39,528 nucleotides of DNA, from positions 1 to 39,528 of the forward strand of contig JAAYLA010000210.1 of assembly GCA_012522135.1 (NCBI GenBank), in the 5' to 3' direction. The stretch comes from Bacillota bacterium (GTDB lineage Bacteria; Bacillota; Limnochordia; DTU080; JAAYLA01). A program made the position numbers and the translations under genes. Under the pieces are notes generated by a model that did no database searches, was not told the DNA's origin, and worked only from the letters and a program-made list of their open reading frames with translations. Below, in pieces: positions 18,054-27,334 of the stretch (position 1 is its first letter; the number at the start of each line of letters is the position of its first letter).

Positions 18054-19541
18054 TCAACCGGCAACGGAACAGGGTGCCATAACGGCGTCCACCATGCCGT
18101 GGATCACTTTCTTGTCGAGGGGCGTCACGGTGGCAAGCACCCCGCCAAGGCGCGTCCTTCCGTCGACGACAAAGTAGTACGGACAAAGGCGCGCTCTGCC
18201 CCGCATCGGCACCAGCCCCTGCTTGGCAAAATCGTAATACTGCAGTTTGAAGCCGGTTCCTTTCCGAAACTCCTGCAGTATGTGGGGCGACTGGGCAAAG
18301 GCTGCCAAAGCTTCGTCGACGGCGGCGGCCCACTCCTCCCGCGCCATGTCGTGGCCGATGCGCACGCCCCGGCTGCCCCAAGCGTCCTCCGCGAAGCCGG
18401 AGGGCTTGATCACGAGCTCCCTCTCCCTCTGAGTGGTCTCCTTTAGCTGGTTCCAGTCGGAGACGACCCGTCCGCCCAGGCGCAGATCCGGAATGACCGC
18501 GTGGGCCGGCAGCGGCGCGGGGTCGAGCACCCATGTCTTCGGGAAGAGGGGCTTTAGGAACTCCACGCCGTCTTTACCCAGCTGTTCCAGCCAGAACGGC
18601 TCGAGGACCGGGTGGTGGAAGAGGGCCATGAGCATCTTCTCTTCCAGATGGTGCTTGAGCGGCGGCGTCGCCACGACCAGTTCCTTGCGTATCGCATACA
18701 GGATCAGATCGATTTTCGGGATATTCTTTAAGTCGAATAGCTCGAAGAACCTGTACAGGACGTCGATACGGACCGGTTCCGCGGTGCCGGTCACGTGCCG
18801 CGGCAAGAACAGACCTTCCTCGGTGAAAACGAGGTCGCGCGGATGGATCGCAAAGGCAGTAAGGCCGGTACCGGTGACAGCTCCCGCGAGCCACTCCATT
18901 TCGCCGCGGTACGCATCCGACTCGTCGCTGACGACAATCGCCACAACCGGGTGGGGATTGCCGGGAACGAGGCTGCGCATGGCATCGACGAAGCCTTCCA
19001 CCATGCCGTCCTTTCCACCGACGATTCCCTCCGCCCCGACCTTTGCGTACTGCCGTGTCATGGCGGCCAGCAGCCCAAAGCCACCGGGCACCGAGTCGAG
19101 CTCCGTGATGGCGTATCCGTCGTCGGTCGGAATGACGTCGGGGCGAATGATGGCCGGCACCGCGGTGCGGAATCGACGCATACGGGCATAGTCGATGACC
19201 TGCTCGGGCTTGCCCGCGTCGAGCCAAGCCCGGACCCAGTCCGGCAGCGACCCCCGCACGGCCCGGGCGTACAGCCGGTTGCTTGCCTCATAAAAACGCA
19301 GCAAGTGATCGCCAAGCTCATTGAAGAATCGATACGTCTTCTCGTCGAGCTTGAACGGTTCCGGCGACACGCGCCAGGTCGTGTTCTGACCTTCCGCCAG
19401 TTCGCCCTTGGGTTCGCGGTAAAGGCCGGTTCCCTTCAACCCCTCGTTGATAGCAAGCGCCTTCTCGACTTGCCTATCCGCCGTGGCCGCTGGCACGCCG
19501 TGACACTCCGCCCTCTCCTCTTCGGTCTTAACGGTACACAT
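18054..19541 (-). CDS. Glutathionylspermidine synthase-like/circularly permuted ATP-grasp ligase of unknown substrate
   Basis: ITELDSVPGGFGLLA (ligand/metal-binding half) precedes LVIKPSGFAEDAWGSRGVRIGHD (nucleotide-binding half); SD AGAGGAGGG. Confidence 0.65.
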   Translation of the reverse strand: MCTVKTEEERAECHGVPAATADRQVEKALAINEGLKGTGLYREPKGELAEGQNTTWRVSPEPFKLDEKTYRFFNELGDHLLRFYEASNRLYARAVRGSLPDWVRAWLDAGKPEQVIDYARMRRFRTAVPAIIRPDVIPTDDGYAITELDSVPGGFGLLAAMTRQYAKVGAEGIVGGKDGMVEGFVDAMRSLVPGNPHPVVAIVVSDESDAYRGEMEWLAGAVTGTGLTAFAIHPRDLVFTEEGLFLPRHVTGTAEPVRIDVLYRFFELFDLKNIPKIDLILYAIRKELVVATPPLKHHLEEKMLMALFHHPVLEPFWLEQLGKDGVEFLKPLFPKTWVLDPAPLPAHAVIPDLRLGGRVVSDWNQLKETTQRERELVIKPSGFAEDAWGSRGVRIGHDMAREEWAAAVDEALAAFAQSPHILQEFRKGTGFKLQYYDFAKQGLVPMRGRARLCPYYFVVDGRTRLGGVLATVTPLDKKVIHGMVDAVMAPCSVAG

Positions 19542-19562
19542 ATCGTGTGACCCGTCCCTCCT

Positions 19563-19862
19563 CTACTCCGTTGTCGTCTTCCAAGCCGTCTGCCGGCAGC
19601 GCGTAAGCAGCTTGTCAATGCAGATGCCGTACCGTTCAAAGGCTTCAGCGTTCAGGGTGCAGTAGGTCGACGGCCCATCGCGCTCCGCCGAGACAAGCCC
19701 GGTGTCGCGCAAGATTTTCAGATGGTGCGAGAGCGTCGGTTGAGAAAGGCCGAGATGCCTGGCGAGATCACAAACCCCGTAACGCGTGTCGGCCAGGGCC
19801 GCTAAAATGCGCAGCCTGCTCTCGTCGCTCAAAGCCTTGTAGACACGCACCAACTCTCTCAC
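19563..19862 (-). CDS. ArsR-family winged-helix repressor
   Basis: ALSDESRLRILAALADTRYGVCDLARHLGLSQPTLSHHLKILRDTGLV. Confidence 0.92.
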   Translation of the reverse strand: MRELVRVYKALSDESRLRILAALADTRYGVCDLARHLGLSQPTLSHHLKILRDTGLVSAERDGPSTYCTLNAEAFERYGICIDKLLTRCRQTAWKTTTE

Positions 19863-19899
19863 ACCGAGACACCCTCCATCGTTTACGGTTCCCTGATCT

Positions 19900-19923
19900 A
19901 CGTATTTAAATATGTAAATACGT
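19900..19923. promoter_or_regulatory. Putative ArsR operator, perfect inverted repeat
   Basis: ACGTATTTA-AATATG-TAAATACGT, 38 bp upstream of the arsR start. Confidence 0.7.
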
Positions 19924-20069
19924 CAATGTGCATCATACCATGACATATGCCCTTTGACCAGTCAAGGATAAGAAACGAATTGCGTTTGTGCGGGCGTTGC
20001 CAGTGTGTTAAGGTAGAGGCGAGGTCGGGACGAATGTCCGGACCATGCCGTTGCAGGATGGTGTTCACC

Positions 20070-20954
20070 ATGGAAGTGATCAAGATCTCGCCGCGCGGCT
20101 ACTGCTACGGAGTGGTCGATGCGATCAATCTTGCCAAAGTAGTGGCCAAAGATCCCAAGTACCCGCGGCCCATCTACGTCCTGGGTATGATCGTCCACAA
20201 CCGGCATGCCGTGGCCGAGTTGGAAGAATACGGCATCGTCACGCTCGACGGTGAAAATCGCCTGGAACTCCTCGACCGGATCGATGCGGGCACCGTCATC
20301 TTCACCGCGCACGGCGTCTCACCGCAAGTCGTTGCCAAGGCGAAAGCCAAGGGGTTGACGACTGTCGATGCAACGTGCCCCGACGTGACGCGCACCCATG
20401 AGCTCGTGCGAGATCTCGCGTCGCGGGGCTATCAAATCATCTACGTAGGAAAGCGGGGCCATCCGGAACCGGAGGGAGTCATTGGCGAAGCCCCGCACCA
20501 CGTGCACCTGGTGGAGACTTTGGAAGACGTCGAGCGGCTGGAATTCGATACCGACAAACTGGCCCTCACCACCCAGACGACCTTGAGCCAGTGGGACACC
20601 CAGGCCATCATCGAACGGTGCGTCGAGCGCTTCCCCGGCATCGAAGTGTACAATGAGATCTGCCTGGCCACCCAACAAAGGCAGGAGGCGGCGGCTACGC
20701 AAGCGAAGGAGGCGGACGTCGTCCTTGTCGTGGGCGACGAGCGGAGCAACAATTCGAACCGGCTCGTTCAGGTCGTGCGCGAGCTGGCTGGACGCCCCGC
20801 CTACCTGGTCGACAGCGTCGAGTCCATCAATCCCGAGTGGCTGCGGGGCGCGCGCAAAGTCGGCGTGACGTCGGGATCCTCCACGCCGACGTACATAACC
20901 CGGGCAGTGATCAAGTACCTGGAAGAGCTCGATCCCGAGGCCGTGCCCTCGTGA
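20070..20954 (+). CDS. ispH: 4-hydroxy-3-methylbut-2-enyl diphosphate reductase
   Basis: SPRGYCYGVVDAI, IVHNRHAVAELEEYG, TVIFTAHGVSP, DATCPDVTRTHE, VGDERSNNSNRL, VTSGSSTP. Confidence 0.96.
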   Translation: MEVIKISPRGYCYGVVDAINLAKVVAKDPKYPRPIYVLGMIVHNRHAVAELEEYGIVTLDGENRLELLDRIDAGTVIFTAHGVSPQVVAKAKAKGLTTVDATCPDVTRTHELVRDLASRGYQIIYVGKRGHPEPEGVIGEAPHHVHLVETLEDVERLEFDTDKLALTTQTTLSQWDTQAIIERCVERFPGIEVYNEICLATQQRQEAAATQAKEADVVLVVGDERSNNSNRLVQVVRELAGRPAYLVDSVESINPEWLRGARKVGVTSGSSTPTYITRAVIKYLEELDPEAVPS

Positions 20955-20959
20955 CATCG

Positions 20960-20993
20960 CCGGAGCGGGACCTGCACGCAGGCTCTGCTCCGG
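20960..20993. terminator. Hairpin between convergent ispH and mutY
   Basis: CCGGAGC...GCTCCGG with inner CCTGC-AC-GCAGG. Confidence 0.45.
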
Positions 20994-20994
20994 G

Positions 20995-22071
20995 TCAACC
21001 CATCTGTTGCACCGCGAGACGCAGCGTTTTCTTGATGCCCGTGGCCGTCGGCAAAGCCAAGACCCGGTCTAGCGCTACGGCTCGCAACCCGGCGGGCGGT
21101 GGCCCCTGTGCATCGCACCGGTACACCCACATGCGCCACTCGACGTGGCTAAAGCGGTGCTCGGTGCGCCCGCAAAAACGCAGCGTCCCCTGCACACGCA
21201 CTCCGAGTTCGTGCAGAAGGCCGCGCAGCGCCCTCTCACGCGCCAGGGGCGAAGGCCACGTTCCCGGCGCCGCCTCCAAAGCCGGTAGCTCCCACATCCC
21301 GGCCAGCAGGCCTTCTGACGGCCGCTGCACGAAAAGCAGCGCGTTGTCGGCGACGATGCCCGCTACGAGCCGCTCGACGGGCCGTACCGCCGTCCGTCCC
21401 TGTACCACCGGCAGGACGTCGGCGGTCCCGTCCTCGGCGGCGCGGCACCAAGCTCGCAGAGGACACGCGCTGCAGTTCGGTGAGGCCGGGCGGCACACTA
21501 AGGCTCCTAGCTCCATCAAGGCTTGATTCCAGTCGCCGGGAGCATCGTCGGGCACAAGGGCCGCGGCTGCATCCTGTACGGCGCGCCGGCCAGATGCCCG
21601 GTCGACCGGCTCGGAGACGCCGCACAAACGTGCGAGCACCCGCTGCACGTTGCCGTCCACCGCCGGCAGAGGTTTGCCGTAGGCGATGCTGAGCACCGCA
21701 GCGGTGGTGTACGGTCCGACGCCGGGCAACGCTCCGAAAGCCTCGGGTTCCGCCGGCACCCGGCCGCTGTACGCAGCCGCCACTTCGCGCACCGCGGCGT
21801 GGAGGTTACGGGCCCGGTTGTAGTAGCCCAGGCCTGCCCACAGCGCGAGCACTTCGTCGAGATCCGCAGCGGCCAAGTCGTGCAACGTGGGAAAGCGCTC
21901 GATGAAGCGTTCGTAGTAGGAGATCGCCGTGTCGACCCGGGTCTGTTGCAGCATGACCTCGGAAAGCCATATGCGGTACGGGTCGTCGGTCCGTCTCCAA
22001 GGCAAGTCCCTGCGGTTTTTTCTGTACCACTCCAACAGGGCCTGCTGCACGGAGGCGACCGGCAGCCCCAT
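20995..22071 (-). CDS. mutY: A/G-specific adenine glycosylase
   Basis: SEVMLQQTRVDTAISYYERF, LPGVGPYTAAAV-like LPGVGPYTTAAVLSIAYG, 4Fe-4S CRPASPNCSACPLRAWC; start MGLPVASVQQ overlaps upstream stop. Confidence 0.95.
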   Translation of the reverse strand: MGLPVASVQQALLEWYRKNRRDLPWRRTDDPYRIWLSEVMLQQTRVDTAISYYERFIERFPTLHDLAAADLDEVLALWAGLGYYNRARNLHAAVREVAAAYSGRVPAEPEAFGALPGVGPYTTAAVLSIAYGKPLPAVDGNVQRVLARLCGVSEPVDRASGRRAVQDAAAALVPDDAPGDWNQALMELGALVCRPASPNCSACPLRAWCRAAEDGTADVLPVVQGRTAVRPVERLVAGIVADNALLFVQRPSEGLLAGMWELPALEAAPGTWPSPLARERALRGLLHELGVRVQGTLRFCGRTEHRFSHVEWRMWVYRCDAQGPPPAGLRAVALDRVLALPTATGIKKTLRLAVQQMG

Positions 22072-23168
22072 TACCCCTCGAGCCGCGTCAGTACCTCCAG
22101 GCATGCCCGGGCCGACACCTCCAAGATCTCCATCCGCACGTCCAAAGGACTTTCCATGCCCATCTCCGTGGTGAAACAGAGTGAGCCCATCTGACCGACG
22201 TAGGGACAAAACGCATCGGGAGGCCTGCGCACGCGCCTATTGGCCTGATAGACGCCGGGGTAGATCTCTTCGAAGGCCGACTCGTCCATTCCTACGTAGG
22301 CGGCGAGCTCTTTCAGGCTCTGGATCGGATAACCGCGCCCGGAAACGGCATCGACCATAGCCTTCGCCGCATCCTTCCCGACGGAACTTTCGCCCACGAG
22401 CGCATACAGGCAGTAGCTGGCACCGAAGCCCTCATGTAAGTCCAGTGTCCACCGGGGCCGCACCTCGTCGGCGAAGGCGCGCAAGATCTGCACCTCCACG
22501 GGAGGATTTTCGGCGGCGAAGAAACGATTAAAGTTGCCCACGCGGCCGTCCGCATCCACGTAAATCGTCGGCCCTCCGCCCCAGTCGTACACGTCCCGTT
22601 CCTGCGTCAGTTTCGGCGAGCCGGGCACAAATACGCGCTTGCCCAAAAGACGCTCCCGCACGTCGTCCCGCTCGCTAAGAAACGCGTGAGCGAAAACTCC
22701 GGTGTCATCGTTGCCCGGATGGGAGTCGGCAAGCGAGAAAAAGGCGACCTGGTCGATGATGCCTACGGTGACATCGCCCAGCAAAATCGGTTCTCCCTCG
22801 CGTTTGATCAGTTCGACCACATCGTGGTGGCTGCGAATCCGCACGGGACGGCCCACTGCCCGCGCCAGATTGCGGCGGAAACCGTCCCAGCCCAAAGGAT
22901 CGCGGCACGGCACGATCCATCCTTGCAGCCCCGGCTGAAACCGCGCGGCCAGCGAATAGGCCGTCGCCACGCCGGCCACTTCCTCCGCGTGGGCACCCGC
23001 CGTCACCATGCCCGTCGGACCTGCCTCACCCACGCGGTACGCATAAATATCGAGGCCGTAGGGTGCAGTCCCGATGCGCCGGCTCGGAAGTCCAAGGCGC
23101 GAGAAAGCTGCGACGACCTGCTCGTAAGGCCCTAGAACCTGCCGCATCTGGACGAGTGGCGCCCCCAT
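22071..23168 (-). CDS. M14-like zinc carboxypeptidase family protein
   Basis: TAGAHAEEVAGVATAYSLA (HxxE) and WTLDLHEGFGASY. Confidence 0.65.
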   Translation of the reverse strand: MGAPLVQMRQVLGPYEQVVAAFSRLGLPSRRIGTAPYGLDIYAYRVGEAGPTGMVTAGAHAEEVAGVATAYSLAARFQPGLQGWIVPCRDPLGWDGFRRNLARAVGRPVRIRSHHDVVELIKREGEPILLGDVTVGIIDQVAFFSLADSHPGNDDTGVFAHAFLSERDDVRERLLGKRVFVPGSPKLTQERDVYDWGGGPTIYVDADGRVGNFNRFFAAENPPVEVQILRAFADEVRPRWTLDLHEGFGASYCLYALVGESSVGKDAAKAMVDAVSGRGYPIQSLKELAAYVGMDESAFEEIYPGVYQANRRVRRPPDAFCPYVGQMGSLCFTTEMGMESPLDVRMEILEVSARACLEVLTRLEG

Positions 23169-24013
23169 TACCGCCCCTCCCGGGCCAGGAAGGGGTTGTG
23201 CACGGATTCCAGCGCGACCGTAGTGACGGGCCCGTGTCCGGGTAGAAGCACCGTCCGTCCATCCAAAGCAAGCAGCCTTTGTGCTGAGCGGAGCAGTCGC
23301 TCATACGTCACCGGACCTTGGGCGGACCGCCCCAGGGATCCGGCAAACAGAGTGTCGCCCGTGAACGCGATGTTACCGGCGATGAAGACCACGCCGTCGT
23401 CGCTGTGCCCCGGGGACTCCCAAACCTCCAACTCAAAGGAGCCAATCGGGACGCGCTCGTCTCGGGTAACGGCAACGGCCTTCACTCCCCCCGGCAAGGC
23501 CAAGCGGCGCAGCGCCTTCTAGTGCCCCACCACGAGTGCTTCGGGAAATCTGTTGACGAGCTCGGGCAACGCCTGCACGTGATCCGAGTGAGAGTGGGTT
23601 ACGAGGACAGCGTCCAGTCCGCCGGACTGTATGCAAGCGGCGATCAACTCGTCCGGCCGGTCGCCTGGATCGACGAACAGGGAGGTCGCGATTCCGCCGC
23701 CCGTCACCAGGTAGCCGTTGGAGTCCATACTCGCAAAACGAAACGTTCGGACTGCATACGGACCCGTGTCGATCTCGGGGGGAACCCACCCATGGATTAT
23801 AGCCTTAAACGCCTCCACACCTAGGCCGAGCGCGCGGGCCAGCCGTTCCGCCTCCGCATCCGTAGGCGTGCGGAGCCCGGCTTCAAACCTGTTGATGGTA
23901 TCCGCCGTCAATCCCGTAATCTCGGCCAGTTTGGTCTGGTCGAGGCCGAGACCGAACCGGGCCTTGCGTAGGATGTCGCCGAAGCCGTCCTCAAGCGCTC
24001 TAGACACCAGCAT
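23168..24013 (-). pseudogene. XRE-type HTH domain fused to MBL-fold hydrolase, interrupted by an in-frame TAG at 23519-23521
   Basis: HTH LRKARFGLGLDQTKLAEITGLTADTINRFEAG; MBL THSHSDHVQALPEL before the stop and SPGHSDDG...FTGDTLFAGSLGR...LLPGHGP after it, same frame (165 + 117 codons). Confidence 0.75.
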
Positions 24014-24236
24014 CCCACCTTCCCGCCGCAATCGTCCGCCGCGCCCGCGCCGCGGCGTTCGCCGGGCACCGGGTATTTCGGCTACAGCGTGCTGAGTACT
24101 TCGTCAATGGAGTATGCAGCCCCTGCCGGCGTGACGGTTGTCCCATTCTTGCCTGCCAAAGATAGCACTCCTCTGCCCGGGACAAGGTTCCGGGTGCAAC
24201 GACGGTGAAAAGGTCCTGAGGGAGGCTGCTGCATCC

Positions 24237-25124
24237 GTGGCTGCGACGCAGGACGACATCCGAGGTGCCGATTTTCTGCACTGGTCGAAAAAACACTATG
24301 AGAACTTCACCGTCGTCTCGCTGCTGCTCCCGCGCCGCCTGCGCCGCCCGGTGCGCTTGCTGTACGCCTACTGCCGTTACGTGGACGATTTGGGCGACGA
24401 AGCGCCGGGCGACCGCCTCGCGCGGTTGGACGCGTTCGAGCAGGACTTGGAGCGGTGTTACGGGGGTACGCCCCGTCACCCCCTGCTGCAGACCTTCCAA
24501 CCGGTAATTGTCCAGTACGGCCTGCCCCGGGGGGAGCTCTGGGCGCTCATCGAGGCCAACCGGATGGATCAAGTAGTGCGCCGCTACGAGACCTTTTCCG
24601 ACCTCGTGCACTATTGCCGCCACTCCGCGATGCCGGTAGGGCGCCTATTTCTCAAGCTGCTCGGCTACGACGATGCCCGGCGCATACAGCTTTCGGACGC
24701 CACGCGCACGGGACTGCAGCTCGTCAACTTCTTGCAGGACGTCGGTGAAGACTACGAAAAAGGCCGCATCTACTTGCCCGGCGACGACATGGCCCGCTTC
24801 GGTGTGTCTGAGGAGCACATCGCACGGCGTGACGCTACGCCCGAGTTCCGCACCCTGATGCAATTCGAGGCGGATCGCGCTCGCGCCCTGCTCTATGCGG
24901 GCCTTCCGTTAGCGGAGACGGTGGAGGGCCTGGCCCGGGTCGACGTGCGCCTTTTTTCCTATGGGGGTTTAGCCGTTTTGGATGCCCTGGCTGACGCCCG
25001 GTACGACGTGTTTGGCCGGCGAGTCCGCGTTGGGAAGCTGCGGAAGGCCGGGCTTTTCTTGCGGGCAGCGCTGTGGCTTTTGCGCTCTCGCCGCCTCCCG
25101 CCGTGGAAGGGAGAATGCCGATGA
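24237..25124 (+). CDS. hpnC: Squalene synthase HpnC-like
   Basis: ENFTVVSLLLPRRLRRPVRLLYAYCRYVDDLGDE; QLVNFLQDVGEDYEKGRIYLP; GTG start with GGGAGG. Confidence 0.85.
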   Translation: MAATQDDIRGADFLHWSKKHYENFTVVSLLLPRRLRRPVRLLYAYCRYVDDLGDEAPGDRLARLDAFEQDLERCYGGTPRHPLLQTFQPVIVQYGLPRGELWALIEANRMDQVVRRYETFSDLVHYCRHSAMPVGRLFLKLLGYDDARRIQLSDATRTGLQLVNFLQDVGEDYEKGRIYLPGDDMARFGVSEEHIARRDATPEFRTLMQFEADRARALLYAGLPLAETVEGLARVDVRLFSYGGLAVLDALADARYDVFGRRVRVGKLRKAGLFLRAALWLLRSRRLPPWKGECR

Positions 25125-25990
25125 ATCCGACCCGAGCTCTGCTGCGAGCTTACGGAACCTGTACGCAAATTGTCAGGCGCAACGCGCGCAATTTCTACTA
25201 CGCCTTCCTCTCGCTGCCAAAAGCCGAGCGCGCTGCGATTCACGCCGTTTACGCTTTCTGCCGCCTCGCCGACGACGCGGCGGACGGCACCGGCAGCGTG
25301 CGGTCGAAGAAGGCCCGGCTCGACGAATACCGCCGCCTGCTGGACCGGGCCGTGGCGGGCCGCGCGGAGGATTCAGTCTTCATCGCCCTGTCCGATGCCA
25401 TTCGGCGTTTTCGTATATCGCCAACCTTGTTTCACGACCTGCTCGACGGGCTGACGCAAGATCTCACCGTCACGCGCTACGAGACGTACGACGACATGAA
25501 ACGCTATTGTTACCTCGTCGCATCGACGGTAGGGCTGATGTGCCTGCCCATCTTCGGCGCCCGAGACGAAAAAGCGAAGCAACACGGCGTCGACTTGGGC
25601 CTGGCCCTCCAGATTACGAATATCCTGCGCGACGTAGGCGAGGATGCGGCCCGCGGACGCATCTACCTGCCCCAGGAAGATCTGCGCGCCCACGGCTACA
25701 CGGAAGATGAGCTTCTTCGCGGCGTCGTCAACGATGCGTTCCGGGCCCTTATGAGTCAGCAGGCAGCGCGGGCCAGAAAGCTTTACGCCTCCGGCCGGCA
25801 AGTGCTCAGGTACATTCCGGAACGCACGCGTGCATGCCCTGAACTGATGTACCGCGTGTACGGCCGGATATTGGAGATGATCGTGGAGGCTGACTACAAC
25901 GTCTTTGACCGCCGCCTCGGCCCCGGCAAGTGGGAGAAGGTGCGCATGGTAGGCGAAGTCTGGCGCCGTACGGCGCTGAGCACATCGTGA
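25115..25990 (+). CDS. hpnD: Presqualene diphosphate synthase HpnD-like
   Basis: NFYYAFLSLPKAERAAIHAVYAFCRLADDAADG; LQITNILRDVGEDAARGRIYLPQEDL. Confidence 0.87.
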   Translation: MPMNPTRALLRAYGTCTQIVRRNARNFYYAFLSLPKAERAAIHAVYAFCRLADDAADGTGSVRSKKARLDEYRRLLDRAVAGRAEDSVFIALSDAIRRFRISPTLFHDLLDGLTQDLTVTRYETYDDMKRYCYLVASTVGLMCLPIFGARDEKAKQHGVDLGLALQITNILRDVGEDAARGRIYLPQEDLRAHGYTEDELLRGVVNDAFRALMSQQAARARKLYASGRQVLRYIPERTRACPELMYRVYGRILEMIVEADYNVFDRRLGPGKWEKVRMVGEVWRRTALSTS

Positions 25991-27309
25991 CCGTAGTGAT
26001 CGTAGGTGCCGGCCTTGCGGGCATTACAGCCGCGGTTCGGTTGACCGATGCCGGCCTGAAGGTGCTGCTTTTCGAACGCAGCCGGCATCTGGGCGGACGG
26101 GCGGGCTCGGCCCCAGACCCCACTTCCGGCCGGGAACTCGATTTCGGCCAACACGTCTACCTTTACTGCTGCGAACGGTACCGTCTGCTCCTGCGCAGGC
26201 TGGGCACTGAAAGCCTGGCGCCGCTGCATCGCCCCATGCGCATCCGGGTGATCGACGCGCACCGGGACGCGCTGCCGGGAAAGGGGGCCACCCTGTACTC
26301 GACCTCGCTACCCACGGGCTTGCACCTGGTGCCTGCCTTCTTGCGGTACAGCCACCTGAGCGTCCGTGAACGCATGGAGACGGCCCGCATCCTGCTGCGG
26401 CTGCTGCATCGTGACCGCACGGCAGGCGAGTTGGAGACGTTGACATTCGGCGATTGGTTGCGCGGCCAGGGAGCGAGCGAGACTTCACTGCGGTCGTTCT
26501 GGAACGTCGTCACGGTGGCGGCTTTAAATGCTGCTGTAGACGATGTCAGCGCAGCCTGGGGCTTCATGCTTTTTCAGACCGGGTTGCTGGCGAACAGGCG
26601 GGCGGCGGAGGTGGGTGTACCCCAAGTGCCCCTTTCCCGGCTTGTAGCGCCGGCGGAGAAGATTATAGCGGACGGCGGCGGAAAGCTGCTCCTGCAATCG
26701 CCCGTGGCGCAGGTTGAAGTCGAAAGGGGGCGCGCCAAGGGAGTCCGGCTGGCCGACGGCACAAGGGTGCCCGCCGACGCCGTGGTCGTTGCCACGGCAC
26801 ACCGCCAGCTTCCAGGCCTTTTGCCGCACGAACACGCGGGCCACCCCTTCTTTTCCGAGGTCCTGCAGCTGCCGGTGCGGCCCATAATCGACGTCCACAT
26901 GGGCTTCGCCGCTCCCGTGACGTCCCCCGAATTCTCGTTTGCCGTATTCTTGAACTCCCCCGTGCAGTGGGTATTTGCCCACGAAGGGGGCAGACGGCTA
27001 GCGGTCTCCATCAGCAACCCGGTCGATTTCCGGCGCGCAAAGCGCGACGAAATCGCCGGAGCCGTCACGGCCGAAGTGCAGCGCCTTTTCCGCTGCGGGC
27101 GGCCGGAGTGGATCGCGGTGCGGCGCCATGCGAGCGCGACCTTCGACGTCGGACCCGGCAAGGCGCGGTTTCGGCGACCCCAGAAGACACCGATCGCCCG
27201 CCTTTACGTTGCGGGCGACTGGACGGACACTGGCTGGCCTGCGACCATGGAAGGCGCCGTGCGCAGCGGTGAGCTGGCCGCAGACGCCGTCTTACAAGAC
27301 TTGCGCTAG
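25987..27309 (+). CDS. hpnE: Hydroxysqualene dehydroxylase HpnE-like FAD amine oxidase
   Basis: VIVGAGLAGITAAVRLTDAGLKVLLFERSRHLGGRAGS; C-terminal YVAGDWTDTGWPATMEGAVRSGE. Confidence 0.9.
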   Translation: MTVVIVGAGLAGITAAVRLTDAGLKVLLFERSRHLGGRAGSAPDPTSGRELDFGQHVYLYCCERYRLLLRRLGTESLAPLHRPMRIRVIDAHRDALPGKGATLYSTSLPTGLHLVPAFLRYSHLSVRERMETARILLRLLHRDRTAGELETLTFGDWLRGQGASETSLRSFWNVVTVAALNAAVDDVSAAWGFMLFQTGLLANRRAAEVGVPQVPLSRLVAPAEKIIADGGGKLLLQSPVAQVEVERGRAKGVRLADGTRVPADAVVVATAHRQLPGLLPHEHAGHPFFSEVLQLPVRPIIDVHMGFAAPVTSPEFSFAVFLNSPVQWVFAHEGGRRLAVSISNPVDFRRAKRDEIAGAVTAEVQRLFRCGRPEWIAVRRHASATFDVGPGKARFRRPQKTPIARLYVAGDWTDTGWPATMEGAVRSGELAADAVLQDLR

Positions 27310-27334
27310 GCCGCAGACGGCCGCCTGCCGGCGC

